DNA of 64,000 nucleotides from the NCBI GenBank assembly GCA_025331125.1, contig JAOALB010000072.1:1-64000 (forward strand), written 5' to 3'. The stretch is from Mycogone perniciosa (Eukaryota; Ascomycota; Sordariomycetes; Hypocreales; Hypocreaceae). Within the stretch, counting starts at the first letter, position 1, and the number at the start of each line of letters is the position of its first letter. The notes below the pieces were generated by a model. That model saw nothing but the letters and a program-made list of their open reading frames with translations. It was not told where the DNA came from and searched no databases. Below are positions 46,011 to 58,140 of the stretch, piece after piece. Position numbers and translations under genes: made by a program.

Positions 46011-49000
46011 AAAAGTAATTAATCCATTTAATATACTTATATACCTTTTTATTACCTTCTTTAAAAAGAGTTAGTTATTTATTTAGATTATTATTAAATT
46101 AAAAAACATAACACTATATATATAAATCAATAAACCTAGTTTATTAAAGTTAAATTATATTCTTTCTTAAAATATTATCTTACTTATAATCTTATAGTAA
46201 TTAAAGTATAGAGAGGTAACTATTAATTACCTTTAACTATATATACTTTAATTAAATTATTTACAGTATCTTTTAATCCTTATATTACTTCATAACAGCT
46301 TTATACTCTTATTAAAAGTACAGTTCCTATACTATATCTAAGCTATTATTAATATATATATAAATATCTTGAAAATATTAATTTCCTTTTAATAAAACTA
46401 AAAAGTCAAATAAAGGGAAATTTTAAATCTTATATTTTAAAAGGTAATAACGAAAAGTAGTTTTATATTAGTATTAAATTTACCTTTATTCAACTATGAA
46501 TAAAACTATAAGCTAGCTTTAATAATCTTTGAAATAAATATAAAATAATTAACTTAAGAATAAAGCTTCAATATTGTTTTATAACTAATTAATATAAATT
46601 AATATAATACTTAAGTTTAAAAATATATATTCTTTAATTATAATTGTTGAAGTATAAGATTTAAAATTAATTAGCTGAAATATCATATATTACAATAGAA
46701 TATATAAATAAGATATTAAAAAGCTATTAGCTTATAGTATTTATGAATAAAAGGTTAAAAGGCTAAAAGAAATTATTGAAAGATTAATAAATATTATAAG
46801 GGTAAATATATAAATTAAATAGTGAATTTTATATAATACAATCCTTTTTAAATTAATAATATTTTATTATAACTCTTAATTTCTTTATAACCTAGTAAAT
46901 TAATTAATAAAGTATATATAAGAAGTTAATGAAAAATAAATTAACAATTACTTCTTAAATATAAATATATTATTTTAATGTTATTAATATTTCTAATCAA
47001 ACTTTCTTTTACTTTTATAACTTTTAATATATAAATTACTTGTATCTATATCAAAGTTATTTAAAGAAAGATTTAAAGAAAGTAATAATTTAAAATTATA
47101 AAATCAATATTAATAAAAGAAATTATTTTTAAAGAATAGTTAATTTAATATAGGTAAATAAAGGGGGTAATAGAGATTTATTATTTCAAGTAATTTAATA
47201 TACTATAAATAACTATTATATAAAATATTAATTTAATTATAAAGTATAAGGAACTATAAAGAGATATTTATAGGTAATATATAAACTATTTATATTATTT
47301 ATAACTTTCATTTATATAAATAGTATTACTTTAGAATATATATTATTATAGGTTTTTTATAAAGGAAATAGTTTTTTTCATTTAAGAGAAAATAGTTTTT
47401 TTCAAGTTAAATATTTAAATAAAAAACGTTATTTAATAAAGCAAAATATTTTATTATTAAAAGACTATTTAATTAGAATTATAATAGTTTATTTCTATTT
47501 AATATTATATTGAATTTAATATTAATACCTTTTAAATTTATTATAACTTTAAAGTTTAATAATTTAATAAATATTTTATTCAAGAAATCTAATAAATTAA
47601 CAATTTAAGTTTTTTAATAAAAAGAAAAATAATTAAATTAAAAAGAGAAATTATGATATTACTAATAATTATAATTAACCTAAATCAAATACATAATTTA
47701 AACAATTATTATTAATAATATTTATATAATAAACCTTTTATATAATATTATAAATAAATTAATTTAACTATTTTTAACTTTATTTTATATAAATAATATT
47801 GACTTTTTTATATAAATACTTTTGAAAAAGATAATTAGTAAAAAGGTTAAATATCATAATTATATATATAAAATTAATTATATAAATCAATGATTATTGT
47901 AGAATTAAACTTTTAAAGCTATAATTTTAAGACCTTTATAAATAAAAGGATTTTCAAATAAAGGATTAATTTATATGAAAAGTTTAAATATATTATTATT
48001 AGTAAAGTTATATTGTAATAAATAAAACTAATGAATATAATTATTAATGTAGTTAATAAAATATATTTACCGATTATTAAACAAATTACAAATAGAAACT
48101 AATAATTTAAATAAATATAATTCAAATAGAAAGGATTTTCCAATATTTATAAGGTTTATTATAAATATAAATTGAATTAGAATAACTTAAGAGTATGTTT
48201 ATTAAGTATTTATAGACTTTATGTTAAAAGGGAAATATTATCTTGTATTAATTAGTTATAAAATAGAGCTTTAAAGTATACTTTTATTAGAAGTTTAATA
48301 TTATATTTTATAATAAATAAAACCATATAATTAAAAAGATTATTACTTAAATATATATAAATAATATATAAAGAATAGTGAAATTTTATCTTATATTAAA
48401 TAAAGTTTAAATATTCTTTATTTTTAGAATATTAGGTATTTAAATTATATAATTATATATAAACTATAAATAAAATGGAAAGAAAAGGGAGAAAGGAAAG
48501 AAAAGGATAATATATTATTTATGATATGTTAAGTACTGCTTCTTTGATTAAACTAAAATATATCTATATATTCCTTTAACCAAATTCCTTACTAAATTCC
48601 TAATAACTAAATTCTTAACCAACTTGCTAATAATAAAGCTTTTAAGTAAATTACTGCCTTTATTATAAAATAGGCCCTATAGTATATTATTTAATAAAGG
48701 CTATAATATACTATTATGACTAGGTTTATTGAATTAATATAACTAAAATTAAAAATTATGAATTTAAAAACTAAAAGGAAATTTTATTTTATATATAAAA
48801 AAGAGTTTTGTAGCTTTTATAGGTTTAGTATAAATAATTGATTTAATATAATTGTTATTGCTATTATTATTTAATTTACTTAAATTAATATTATTAGAAA
48901 TTAAATTTAAAGAGAATAAAAAAAACATATTATTTAATTAAAAAATACCTATAAAGCTTAATAAAAGAAATAGCTATAGATTATTTTAATAGCATTATAG

Positions 49001-51469
49001 TTTTAAAGAAGAAATAGTAAATTTTAAATTAATATAGTTTAGTTTAATAGTTTAGTTTAATAGTTTAGTTTAATAATTTAATTAACTAATTTGTTAATTA
49101 AATAGTATTTTTATTAATAGAGGCTTTTTTATTTATTAAATAGAAATATTAATATAATTACTATTTAGTTACTAGTATAATTATAAGTACAGTATATATA
49201 TAAAGGTTTTATAATTAAAAAATAGTTTAAATAACTATTATTGAATATATAAAGTATAAATAAATAAAAGGGAAAAAAAGGAAAAGAAATGATTATATAT
49301 TATATATTATATATTATTATTAAATGTAGATTATTAATATTTCAAAATAAATTTAAAAGTATAATTATCTTTAATTAAATAATATTTCAAATCTTTAATA
49401 TTAGTATAAACTTTATCTTTTTTTAAGCTTTTAAAAAGGATTTATTTGATAATCTTCTTTTTAAATATTAATATATTTATTCTTTTAATTTTCATGAATA
49501 TAATTATAAATATTTTATATAGTAACTTTTTAAATTTATAAATTTATATAATTTAAAGAATTAAATCTTTTTATTTATTTAATTTTGATATAAGTTTTTA
49601 TTTAAAAGAATTTAAATTAAATATATATAACTTTAAGTATATATTTATAATTTAATAATTATTTTTAATATTATTCAATATTTAATTAAATTAATAAATA
49701 AAGCCTTTTAATAAAAGTGTAATTATTTTTAATTTTTAAATATATAAAATAATAAATTTAAAATATTTTAAAGTTTTATTTAAAAATTAATATTAATATT
49801 TATATTTTAAAGTTTAATTAAAATAATATAAATATCAATTAAATCTTATATTAAATTATAATAATAAATAAAAGTATTATTATAGATTTTATTATAAAAA
49901 GATAAAAAATAGTCTTTTAACTAAGTTCTTTAATAATTTTATATAAGTTTATACTTGTTATTTAAAATATAATTTATATTTAAATTATTTATTTAATTAA
50001 AATAAAAGAAAAGTTAAAGTTTAAAATATTATAACTTAATCTTTCATAAATGTTTTATATTTATAATAAATAGTTTGATAGTTTTCAATAAACCTTTAAT
50101 AAACGTAAATATAATATTTGACTCTATAAATAAAAAAACTTAAAATAAGTAATAAAAGTAATTGATTATGTTTTATTAAATAAAGTAAAGGTTTTTAAAA
50201 AGGAACTTTTTATTAAAGATTTAGTTTGAATTTCTTTTTTAATATATTTGTTAATAAAAAAGTTATATATTAAAAACCTTTTATATTAATTTAAAGTTAT
50301 TAAAAAGTTACATTCTTTATAAAAAGAAAAAGTAATACACTTTTTATTATTATATAAAGCTTTATATAAAACTTTACAATTATATTTAATTGTATTATAA
50401 AAGTATTTTGAAGATATGAAATATAATAGTTTAATTTATAATTTACTTTTTTAATTATATTTGAACATTAATAAAATAACTAAAGTAAAAATATAATATA
50501 AACATTAAATTATAATATTTTCTTAATATTATTATTATTTATTAATAGATTATTTTAATGATTATATAATTCTTTATTTAAATAGTATTTTTACTCTTTT
50601 AAATTATAATAATTTTAACTTTTATTTACTTTTATAATAATGATATTAATTACTTTATAGTTAATTATATTTAAGCTTTTAAAAATTAAAATAAGATTAA
50701 TAGTTAAAAAATAAAGTTTAACTTTAATAAATATAATAAATATAAAGCGAAAAATACTTCATTATATTTATATAATAATATATAGGCAAAGTAATATAAA
50801 AATATATATAAATTTTAAAAGTAATATTAAAATTAGCTTTATTAATATTATATTTACTTATAAATAAAGACTTTAATGAATTTAACTATAAAGTGGAACT
50901 TTATAAACTATAAAAAATATAAATCGTTTAATATAAAGTGTTTAAAGTCTTTTTATAATTTATTAATTTAAAAGAATAATAAAATATATTATTTAAACTT
51001 TTACAATAATTCATACAGATTTAATATTAAAAAGGAGTTTCATTTTATTTAATATATTAATATTAATTTTGTTTTAAAATAAAAGACTATTAATGATACT
51101 TTTAATTAATCTTTTAAAATAACTTTACTATATTATAATATATATTTACTTTCTTTTATTAAATTATAAGAACTTAAGAAGTATTTTATTAATATATTAA
51201 TGAAAAGTAAAAAATATTTTTTAAAAAGCTTTTAAAATATATTTATATAATTTATCTTCAAAGGAAATAATACCTTTTAATTTTATTATATTATTATTGA
51301 TTTAATAAAGTAATTAAAAAGTCCTTTATTTATTACCTCTAATTTTAAAGACTTTAAACTATATTCATAATATATAACATTTTATTTATATTAATATAGA
51401 TAGAATATACTACCAAGTTTATATTACAAAAATAAATAAATATATATATATATTTTATCTATATTATAA
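46011..51469. other. AT-rich RIP-degraded DNA
   Basis: 5.5 kb of the most AT-rich sequence in the window. Purine-rich blocks near 48470-48530 and 49260-49310 resemble the mutated terminal repeat of the TRIM-like element and may bound another copy. A threefold 15-bp repeat (ATAGTTTAGTTTAAT) lies at about 49033-49077. No gene. Confidence 0.5.
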
Positions 51470-51489
51470 TACTCGGTTAGGTAAGCTAA

Positions 51490-51608
51490 TGTAACGAACC
51501 GTTATCCCGTTACGCTAACAGGCAAAAGAATAGGCTAATAATTGCATTTATAGCAATTATTATCATGGTACTAACTGTATATAAGGGAAACATGCTTGGA
51601 ACGTGACA
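51490..51608 (+). mobile_element. 119-bp candidate solo LTR inserted in the copia-1 copy C LTR
   Basis: Begins TGTAACGAACCG, ends AACGTGACA and contains a TATATAAGGG box. Flanks GCTAA (51485-51489) and GTTAA (51609-51613) differ by one C-to-T change. Removing it restores the host LTR to 273 bp. The strand is assumed from the TATA box. Confidence 0.75.
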
Positions 51609-52660
51609 GTTAAGGACTTATTGTTTATTAATATTAATAAAGATTAAAGAGCTATTATCCCTTTATATAGTAGATATAACCTAATATATATATTATATAA
51701 GCGATATATTAAACTATATAAGCGCTTATAGTATATATATTTTACCCTTTTCTTTATATTAGCTATATATATATAGAGTAAGGCTATTGTAATATATTTT
51801 TAAATAAAATTAAGCTTTATTACCTATGCCTTAATACTTTATATAGCTATATTATACTTTATTATACTTATAAGCTTAAGTCGTAACTATTAAAGTTATT
51901 AGAAACTTCCTTTTAATATTATACTTTCCCTTTTACTTTTTGCCTTTACTTTTAAGCTTTTAAAGCTACCTTTTATAATAAATAATATAAAAGATATTAC
52001 CTTTTTAAAGCTAGATATAGTAGTTTAATATCTGAAATTATATATGATTTTCAATTACTCTATAACTATTATAAAGATTTAAAATAAAATTAATTTCAAT
52101 TTCCTTACTTTAAAGTTATTTACTTTAATTAAAGTAAAGGATACTGCTTTAAAAGTATTTAAAAAGGATATTACTTTATAAATATAAGGTTAGTATTATT
52201 TTATATATTAAAGAGAGGAAAGTGAAAGTAATAGTTTTAAAGTAAATATAAAAGATAATTAAGATTAATATTTATATTTTAATTTTTATAGACTTTTAAG
52301 CTATAATTTAAGCTATAGTATTAGCCTTTATTACTATAAAAAGAATTAATAGAAATAATAAAGACTTAAATATTAAATTTTATTATTTATTAAGTTATAA
52401 AATAGCTTAAAAAATTAATATTTAGAAAAGTATTATATATTAAAAGGTATAGATTCTTTATAAATATATATTATATAATATAAAGTATAAAGGTCTAAAG
52501 TTAAAAGTATTATATATAAATATATATATTTATATAAATATAGTAAACTATAAACTGTTTAAAGTTATAGAAATAGTTATTCAAAAGACTTTCTTAAAAG
52601 TTATTAAAGTATACTATACTTTAAACTTTACTTTTAACTATCTATATTATATAAATAAAT

Positions 52661-52935
52661 AGTCGCAGAGCGCGGCACAGCTATATAGAGTATAGAGAGA
52701 AAATGGGAATAAAGCTTGATTCTAGTAATAAATATACTGTAATGGCCTCGCTATATATACATATAGCTAATACAAAGGAAAACGTAGAATGTATACGTTG
52801 TAAGCGCCTATACAGTCTGACACATCGCTTACGCGATGTGTATGTCAGCTGGTATCTGCTATATAAGCAGATAAGAGCTCCCTAACGCTGATAAGCGCTG
52901 ATAAATGGTAGGTACTTAGCCTACCTAACCCAACA
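52661..52935 (-). mobile_element. Solo LTR of the copia-1 family, nearly unmutated
   Basis: 275 bp, against 274 for the paired LTRs. On the minus strand it starts TGTTGGGTTAGGTAGGC and ends CTCTGCGACT. TAAAT duplications are at 52656-52660 and 52936-52940. It sits inverted inside a heavily mutated copy of its own family. A perfect 9-bp hairpin with a 4-base loop (52820-52841) and an ATCTGC/GCAGAT hairpin round TATATAA are visible here, though blurred in the RIP-mutated copies. The 60-codon frame at 52703-52885 lies wholly inside this LTR. Confidence 0.92.
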
Positions 52936-54170
52936 TAAATCAATTGAAAAAAGGAAAATTAAAAAGATTTTTTCCTTTAATTCAATTAATTAACTTTCTT
53001 TTAATATTATATAGAATATTAAGACTTATATTTATAGCTTTTATATAATATTTAATAACTATTTGAATAAAGTTATAGTAAATAAAGTTATATATTTAAA
53101 AGCCTTTACTAATCAGAAATGCCTATATAAATAATAAAGGTATAATTAATGTGCAAAGGATTATAATATATTATTTACTGCATTTAAAGGAAAACTTAAT
53201 AAAAAGGGAAATATATTCTTAAGCTGCAATAAACTATAGAAATTTATGTTTACCTTTAAAGGGATAAATAATATATACTGTAAGATAAATTTAGTGAAGG
53301 TAGTATTAAATTTATACCTTAAATTTAAAAAGGTATAATATTAACAGTAACAGCAGCTTAAATCTCTTTGCATTTAATTAATTAAAAGAAGATAACCTTT
53401 ATAGTATATAGAATAAATATATTAATCTATAAAATATAGTTTACTGTTTATTTTCAAGAATAATAGGAATTACTTTATTTTAAACCTTTTTATTTTAAAT
53501 ATAAAAGATAATTATATTAAAGTAGAAAAAGCTAGGTATTCTATAATAGGAAAGGGATACTGCCTATAAAAAGATACTTTTTATAATTTATATTAAAAGG
53601 CAGTATATTTAATAAAGTTTATAAATATAGCTATACTTAATGGATTTTGTATTAATATTATATTTTTCTTTAAACTTTAAAAAGTAACACTATAGTTTAT
53701 AAAGTATAATAATATAGTTGATATTAATATTATAAATTTAGATATTATTATAGGGAAAGTAAAATATAAATATAATTCTTTATCTCTTTAACATAAACCC
53801 CTATTACTTTATATTACTTTTAGTTTCAAATATATTGTTTTATATAATATAACTACTTTACTTTTCTTTTTAATTTAAATTATATTATTTATAGTATATT
53901 AAAAAAGCAAAGATTAATACATAATTTATTAATATTATATAATCACTTAAAGGAGCTTTAATACTTATAATTAATATATTTAACTTTAAAAGTATTTAGA
54001 ATATAAATATAAAATATAGAGAATATATATATATTAAAGAAACTATAGAAATAAAATATAAAGCTTTATAAAGATAAAGCTAAAATAGTTAGGTAAATAT
54101 AATAGGGTAAAAGTATATTAAGATATTAATTTAAACAGAAAAGGGGAAAGAAATAAACTTTACTTTATAT

Positions 54171-54399
54171 TTTATCGAGGGTAAATTGGCACTTTAAACA
54201 CATACACTAACAACAACCTAAATAGAGCGCGGGAACCGCGCTCTTAATAGAACCACGAAGCCGCAGTTAGGGACTAAAAGATACTGCGAATCATTTAATC
54301 ATAATGTCTGCAGCCGAAAGCAACCAACAGTTACCTCTTTACGCCTTAGCGGCTATAGAATTACACGTAAAGTAATATATTAAGGGAAAATGCAGGTTA
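54171..54399. other. Less mutated island, possible transposon 5' end
   Basis: About 230 bp of balanced sequence inside the AT block. It has a perfect hairpin at 54225-54243 (8-bp stem GAGCGCGG, loop GAA). An ATG at 54306 opens only about 23 codons (MSAAESNQQLPLYALAAIEL...) before stops begin as the sequence becomes AT-rich. This looks like the start of a transposon gene whose remainder is destroyed. Family unknown. Confidence 0.45.
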
Positions 54400-57300
54400 T
54401 TCTTTTCTTAAATTAAGTCTATTTGTTTTATCTTTATACTTTTATGCTTTCTTAATCTAGTAGTTGCTTAAATAAATAACCGACCTTTTTTAAATAAGTT
54501 AATAAAAAGGAGTATAAGTGTATTAGGTATATTAGGTACCCTTAATAGAATATATTATATGAATATTATATTCAAAGTAAAGGCTAAGGGATTTATATAT
54601 AATATACCTTTAACTAGGTATATACCCCTTAAGGTTATACTAGGATCTTTATTATATATTGTTTTTATTGTAATTATCCCCCTTTTATAAAATAACTATC
54701 CTAGCTATATATAAAGCTAGTTTTAGGTTATTATAATAAATTACCTTACTTTTTATATTTATATAACCTTTTTATTCCTTTTTATTTCTACCCTTTTATT
54801 ATTAATTAATTATTACGTTATTATTTAATATTACGCTTAATTTTAGTTTTAAGTATATCCTTACTGCTATATTTTATTTTTGAAGCCCTTTACTTATATT
54901 TCGCCTTTATATTATAGGGATACTGCCTATTAAAAAGAAAAGAAAAGACTATTGCCGACCTATTCACATTAAAGTGCATTTTAAATAAATTAAATAAATT
55001 AAATAAATTAAATAAATAGTTTTAACTAAATCTTAATACTCTTAGTATTTATATATATTTATTGTAATTAACTAGAAATTAATAAAATAAAGCAGTTTTA
55101 ATAAACTTACTAAATCTATAGCAATTACCTATATATCTACTAATCCTATATCTATAAAGTATTTTTAATATATTAATTAAAGTAATCTTTATAACCTATA
55201 ACTATCTACCTTTTTTAAATGCACTTTTTATTTTATTATTAAAGGTTTATTTATTAATACTTTAAATTTAATACCTTTACCTTTTTTAAAGGCTATATTT
55301 ATTAAATATATAAGATTTTAAAGCTAATCTAAAAATAATATAATATACTAAGAAATAACAATAATAATAACAATATTAAGCTTTAATAGAAATTATAAAA
55401 AAAGACTTACTAGTAATTTATTAATATATTACTTAATTCTTATTTAGCTTTTAACTAACTAAATAAAGAGTACTATTAAAACTATAGTTTTATATACTTT
55501 AAAAATATATATTTTAATAAAGTATAAGCTTATAAAGAGTTAATAATATAAAGATATTTATTATTAGCTATTTAATAACTTTATCTATTACTTTATACTC
55601 CCTTTAATATAAGTTCTTTGAAATCTTTATTTTCGTAGGTTTTCGCTAACCTTTTATTTAATTAAGCTACTGCTGCTGCCTAGTGATAGGCTATAGATTA
55701 ACTTATAGCTGACCTTTGTATTTAAAAGGAGACTTAATTTTTGAGTCTCCTTTTAACTAATAATAAGTATATCTTTTAATACATAGCTGTCGATTCTGCC
55801 TTTTCTTTACTTTTAGCTATTTTTAATAATATTAATAATAATTTTATTAATAAAGAGTTTAGTAAAATAATAAATAAACTTTTTATATAGGGCTTTAACT
55901 TTTAACTTTATCTTTTTTCTTAGCTTTCCTGCCTTTTACTTTACTATTAGTAATAAATTGCTTTTTTAAATAATTAAATAGCTTATATACTAATATCTTT
56001 CTGTATTTAGTTTTTAGACTTTTTTAGTCTTTTTATATTCTTTATAGTTTTGTAAAAGATTCTTAAATATTCTTTTTAATATAGTATTACTGCTTTCTTT
56101 AAAATATTTTCTACTATTTTATAATAATACTTTTTATATTTTATATATTATCTTTTATAATCTATTAATTATACTTTATAGGCTATCCCTTTTATTTTAT
56201 AAATGATATATTTTACTTTATAGTTTTATAGTATTCTAAACCTTTTTACCTTTTTATTCCTTTTATAAATCTTTACTATTTAATATTAAAAGGGAGGTAT
56301 TGATATTTCTTTACCTTTTACATAAAGTCTTAAAAGGCTAATATAAAAGATATTATCTAATTATAAACTTCTTTTGAGTAATATAAAGTAATATATTTAT
56401 TTTTCAATTACCTTCAATATTTCAAAAGTTTTAAAAAATGTTAGTATTAACCTGTTCTTTTACCTTTTAATTAAAGGTCCTTTATAAATAGGCCTATTAG
56501 ATTATGAATTTTTAACATTAGCAGTTAATATCATTTATTATTATATAGCGCTTATTATTTAATAGCGATTTACTTTTGAATCTTTAAATATATTTTTGTT
56601 TGTTTGGTTTATTTAAATAGTTTTAGGCTTTTACTATTTCCCTTTCTATATAGTTTTTAATATTTATATAAAAGTTAAGGTTATAGCTATATAAGGCTTT
56701 ATAAGCAAATATCTTTAATATTATATTAAAGCTAGCATTATATACATATTAAGCTATTTATAGCAGTTAAGGTTAATTTATTTATTTATTATAAATAAAA
56801 TAATAAAGGTAATATATTAATATTTAATTTATTGATTTGATTTGCCTATTAATGTATAGGTAAAATACTATTAATAACCTTTATTTAACCTTAAAAGAGA
56901 AATATAAGTTTTCTTAAAACTAGTTAATAAATACTAACCTTTTATTAAAGATAATTCCCTTTAAATATTTAAAACTTAATTTTACGTTTTTATAAAAGAG
57001 GTTAGTTTATTAAATAGGTATTGTAAAACTTAATATTAAAAAGAATAATATATATTTAATAGGTTAATATATAATGATTAATATAGTATTTACCTTTTAT
57101 TTATAGTATATTATAGGCCGTAATCTAATAACAAAGTTTATAGTAATTTCTTTTTATAGTCCCTTTAAAGTTAAAAGTAATTTTAAAGCGCTATATAAGT
57201 AATACCTATATAATATAGCAGTTTAATAGGTATTATAACTTTTAATGGAATCTTTAATATTATTATATATTTTTAGCTAATAGAATTTATATTATAGTAA

Positions 57301-58140
57301 GTTTAATATATACTTAATATTAAAATATCCTATTAATAAATTATGATAGCAAAGTTTAATAAGCTTTTAATATAAAAGGTTATTTACTAATATATAAATA
57401 TATTAGTTATATTATAACAAACTATTTTAATGTACTACTTAACTTTTACTTTATTTTTTATCTTTTAACTTAAACGCTTTAACCTGTTACTTTTAAATTT
57501 TAAAGTTATTCTTTTAAGTATTTTGAATTAAATTTAATATAGCTTAATAGGTTTTAGTTATTAAAAGTTCTTTTTAATTTAATATTTAAACTGCAGCCTA
57601 TCTAAATATTAATTGCTTACAATAAATTAAATCTTTAATTTAATTAAGTAACTGCTAAAGGTTTAGCTATATTTCCCCTTTCTCTCTTTTAATTTAAATT
57701 TCTTTGTTTTATAAAGGCATTTTACTATATTAATTATAAGCTTAACCTCTTTTATTTTATTCAGGTATCTCGCTATACTTAAATTAATTTAAATGCTAAG
57801 CCTTTTTATTTTATAAAGGCATTTCGCTATACGTTTTTACTTTACCTATTAGTTATATTTATATAAATCTCTTTTATAATTTAAGCAGTAGTTTAGTATT
57901 TACCTGCTTTTTAAGAAAGTAACTTAAATATTTTAAAAGTATATTTATTAGATTACTTTTCTGTAAATAGTATTAAATAATAAAATTAAAAGGTATAAAA
58001 TATATATATTACTATATTTATTACTTTAATAACTTTATTTGTTATATTAAGATATAAAGGTTTTAATAGTTTAATAAAACCTTTATAAGTTTCGCTACCT
58101 TTTTAATATAATATCGCTAATATTTAAATAATTCTATAAG
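54400..58140. other. AT-rich RIP-degraded DNA
   Basis: No open frame of note. Contains a tandem (AAATTAAAT)n tract at about 54979-55016 and a 12-bp perfect inverted repeat at 55722-55756. Two copies of TTTTATAAAGGCATTT..CTATA-like sequence lie near 57710 and 57820. Confidence 0.5.
55722..55756. repeat. Perfect 12-bp inverted repeat (hairpin)
   Basis: TTAAAAGGAGAC (55722-55733) and its exact complement GTCTCCTTTTAA (55745-55756) are separated by 11 bases. It has survived in surroundings where most C and G have been lost. Confidence 0.8.

Larger units (their letters stand above)
51470..54170 (+). mobile_element. copia-1 family copy C, plus strand, with two later insertions
   Basis: 5' LTR 51470-51866 (273 bp after subtracting a 119-bp insert and its 5-bp duplication). 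A mutated primer site CTTATAAGCTTAAG follows directly. The interior aligns with the gag and protease regions of copia-1 (about 11970 down to 10000), interrupted at 52660 by an inverted solo LTR of the same family. Alignment fades near 54170, where a less mutated island begins, so the pol part seems to be lost or unrecognisable. Confidence 0.82.

Noticed and set aside
52703..52885. 60-codon frame with CxxC inside the solo LTR
   Set aside because: Lies wholly in an LTR and is closed by stops in the other copies; no selection expected.
54225..54260. Hairpin as a possible Helitron 3' end
   Set aside because: No CTRR terminus at the right distance and no matching 5' TC end seen.
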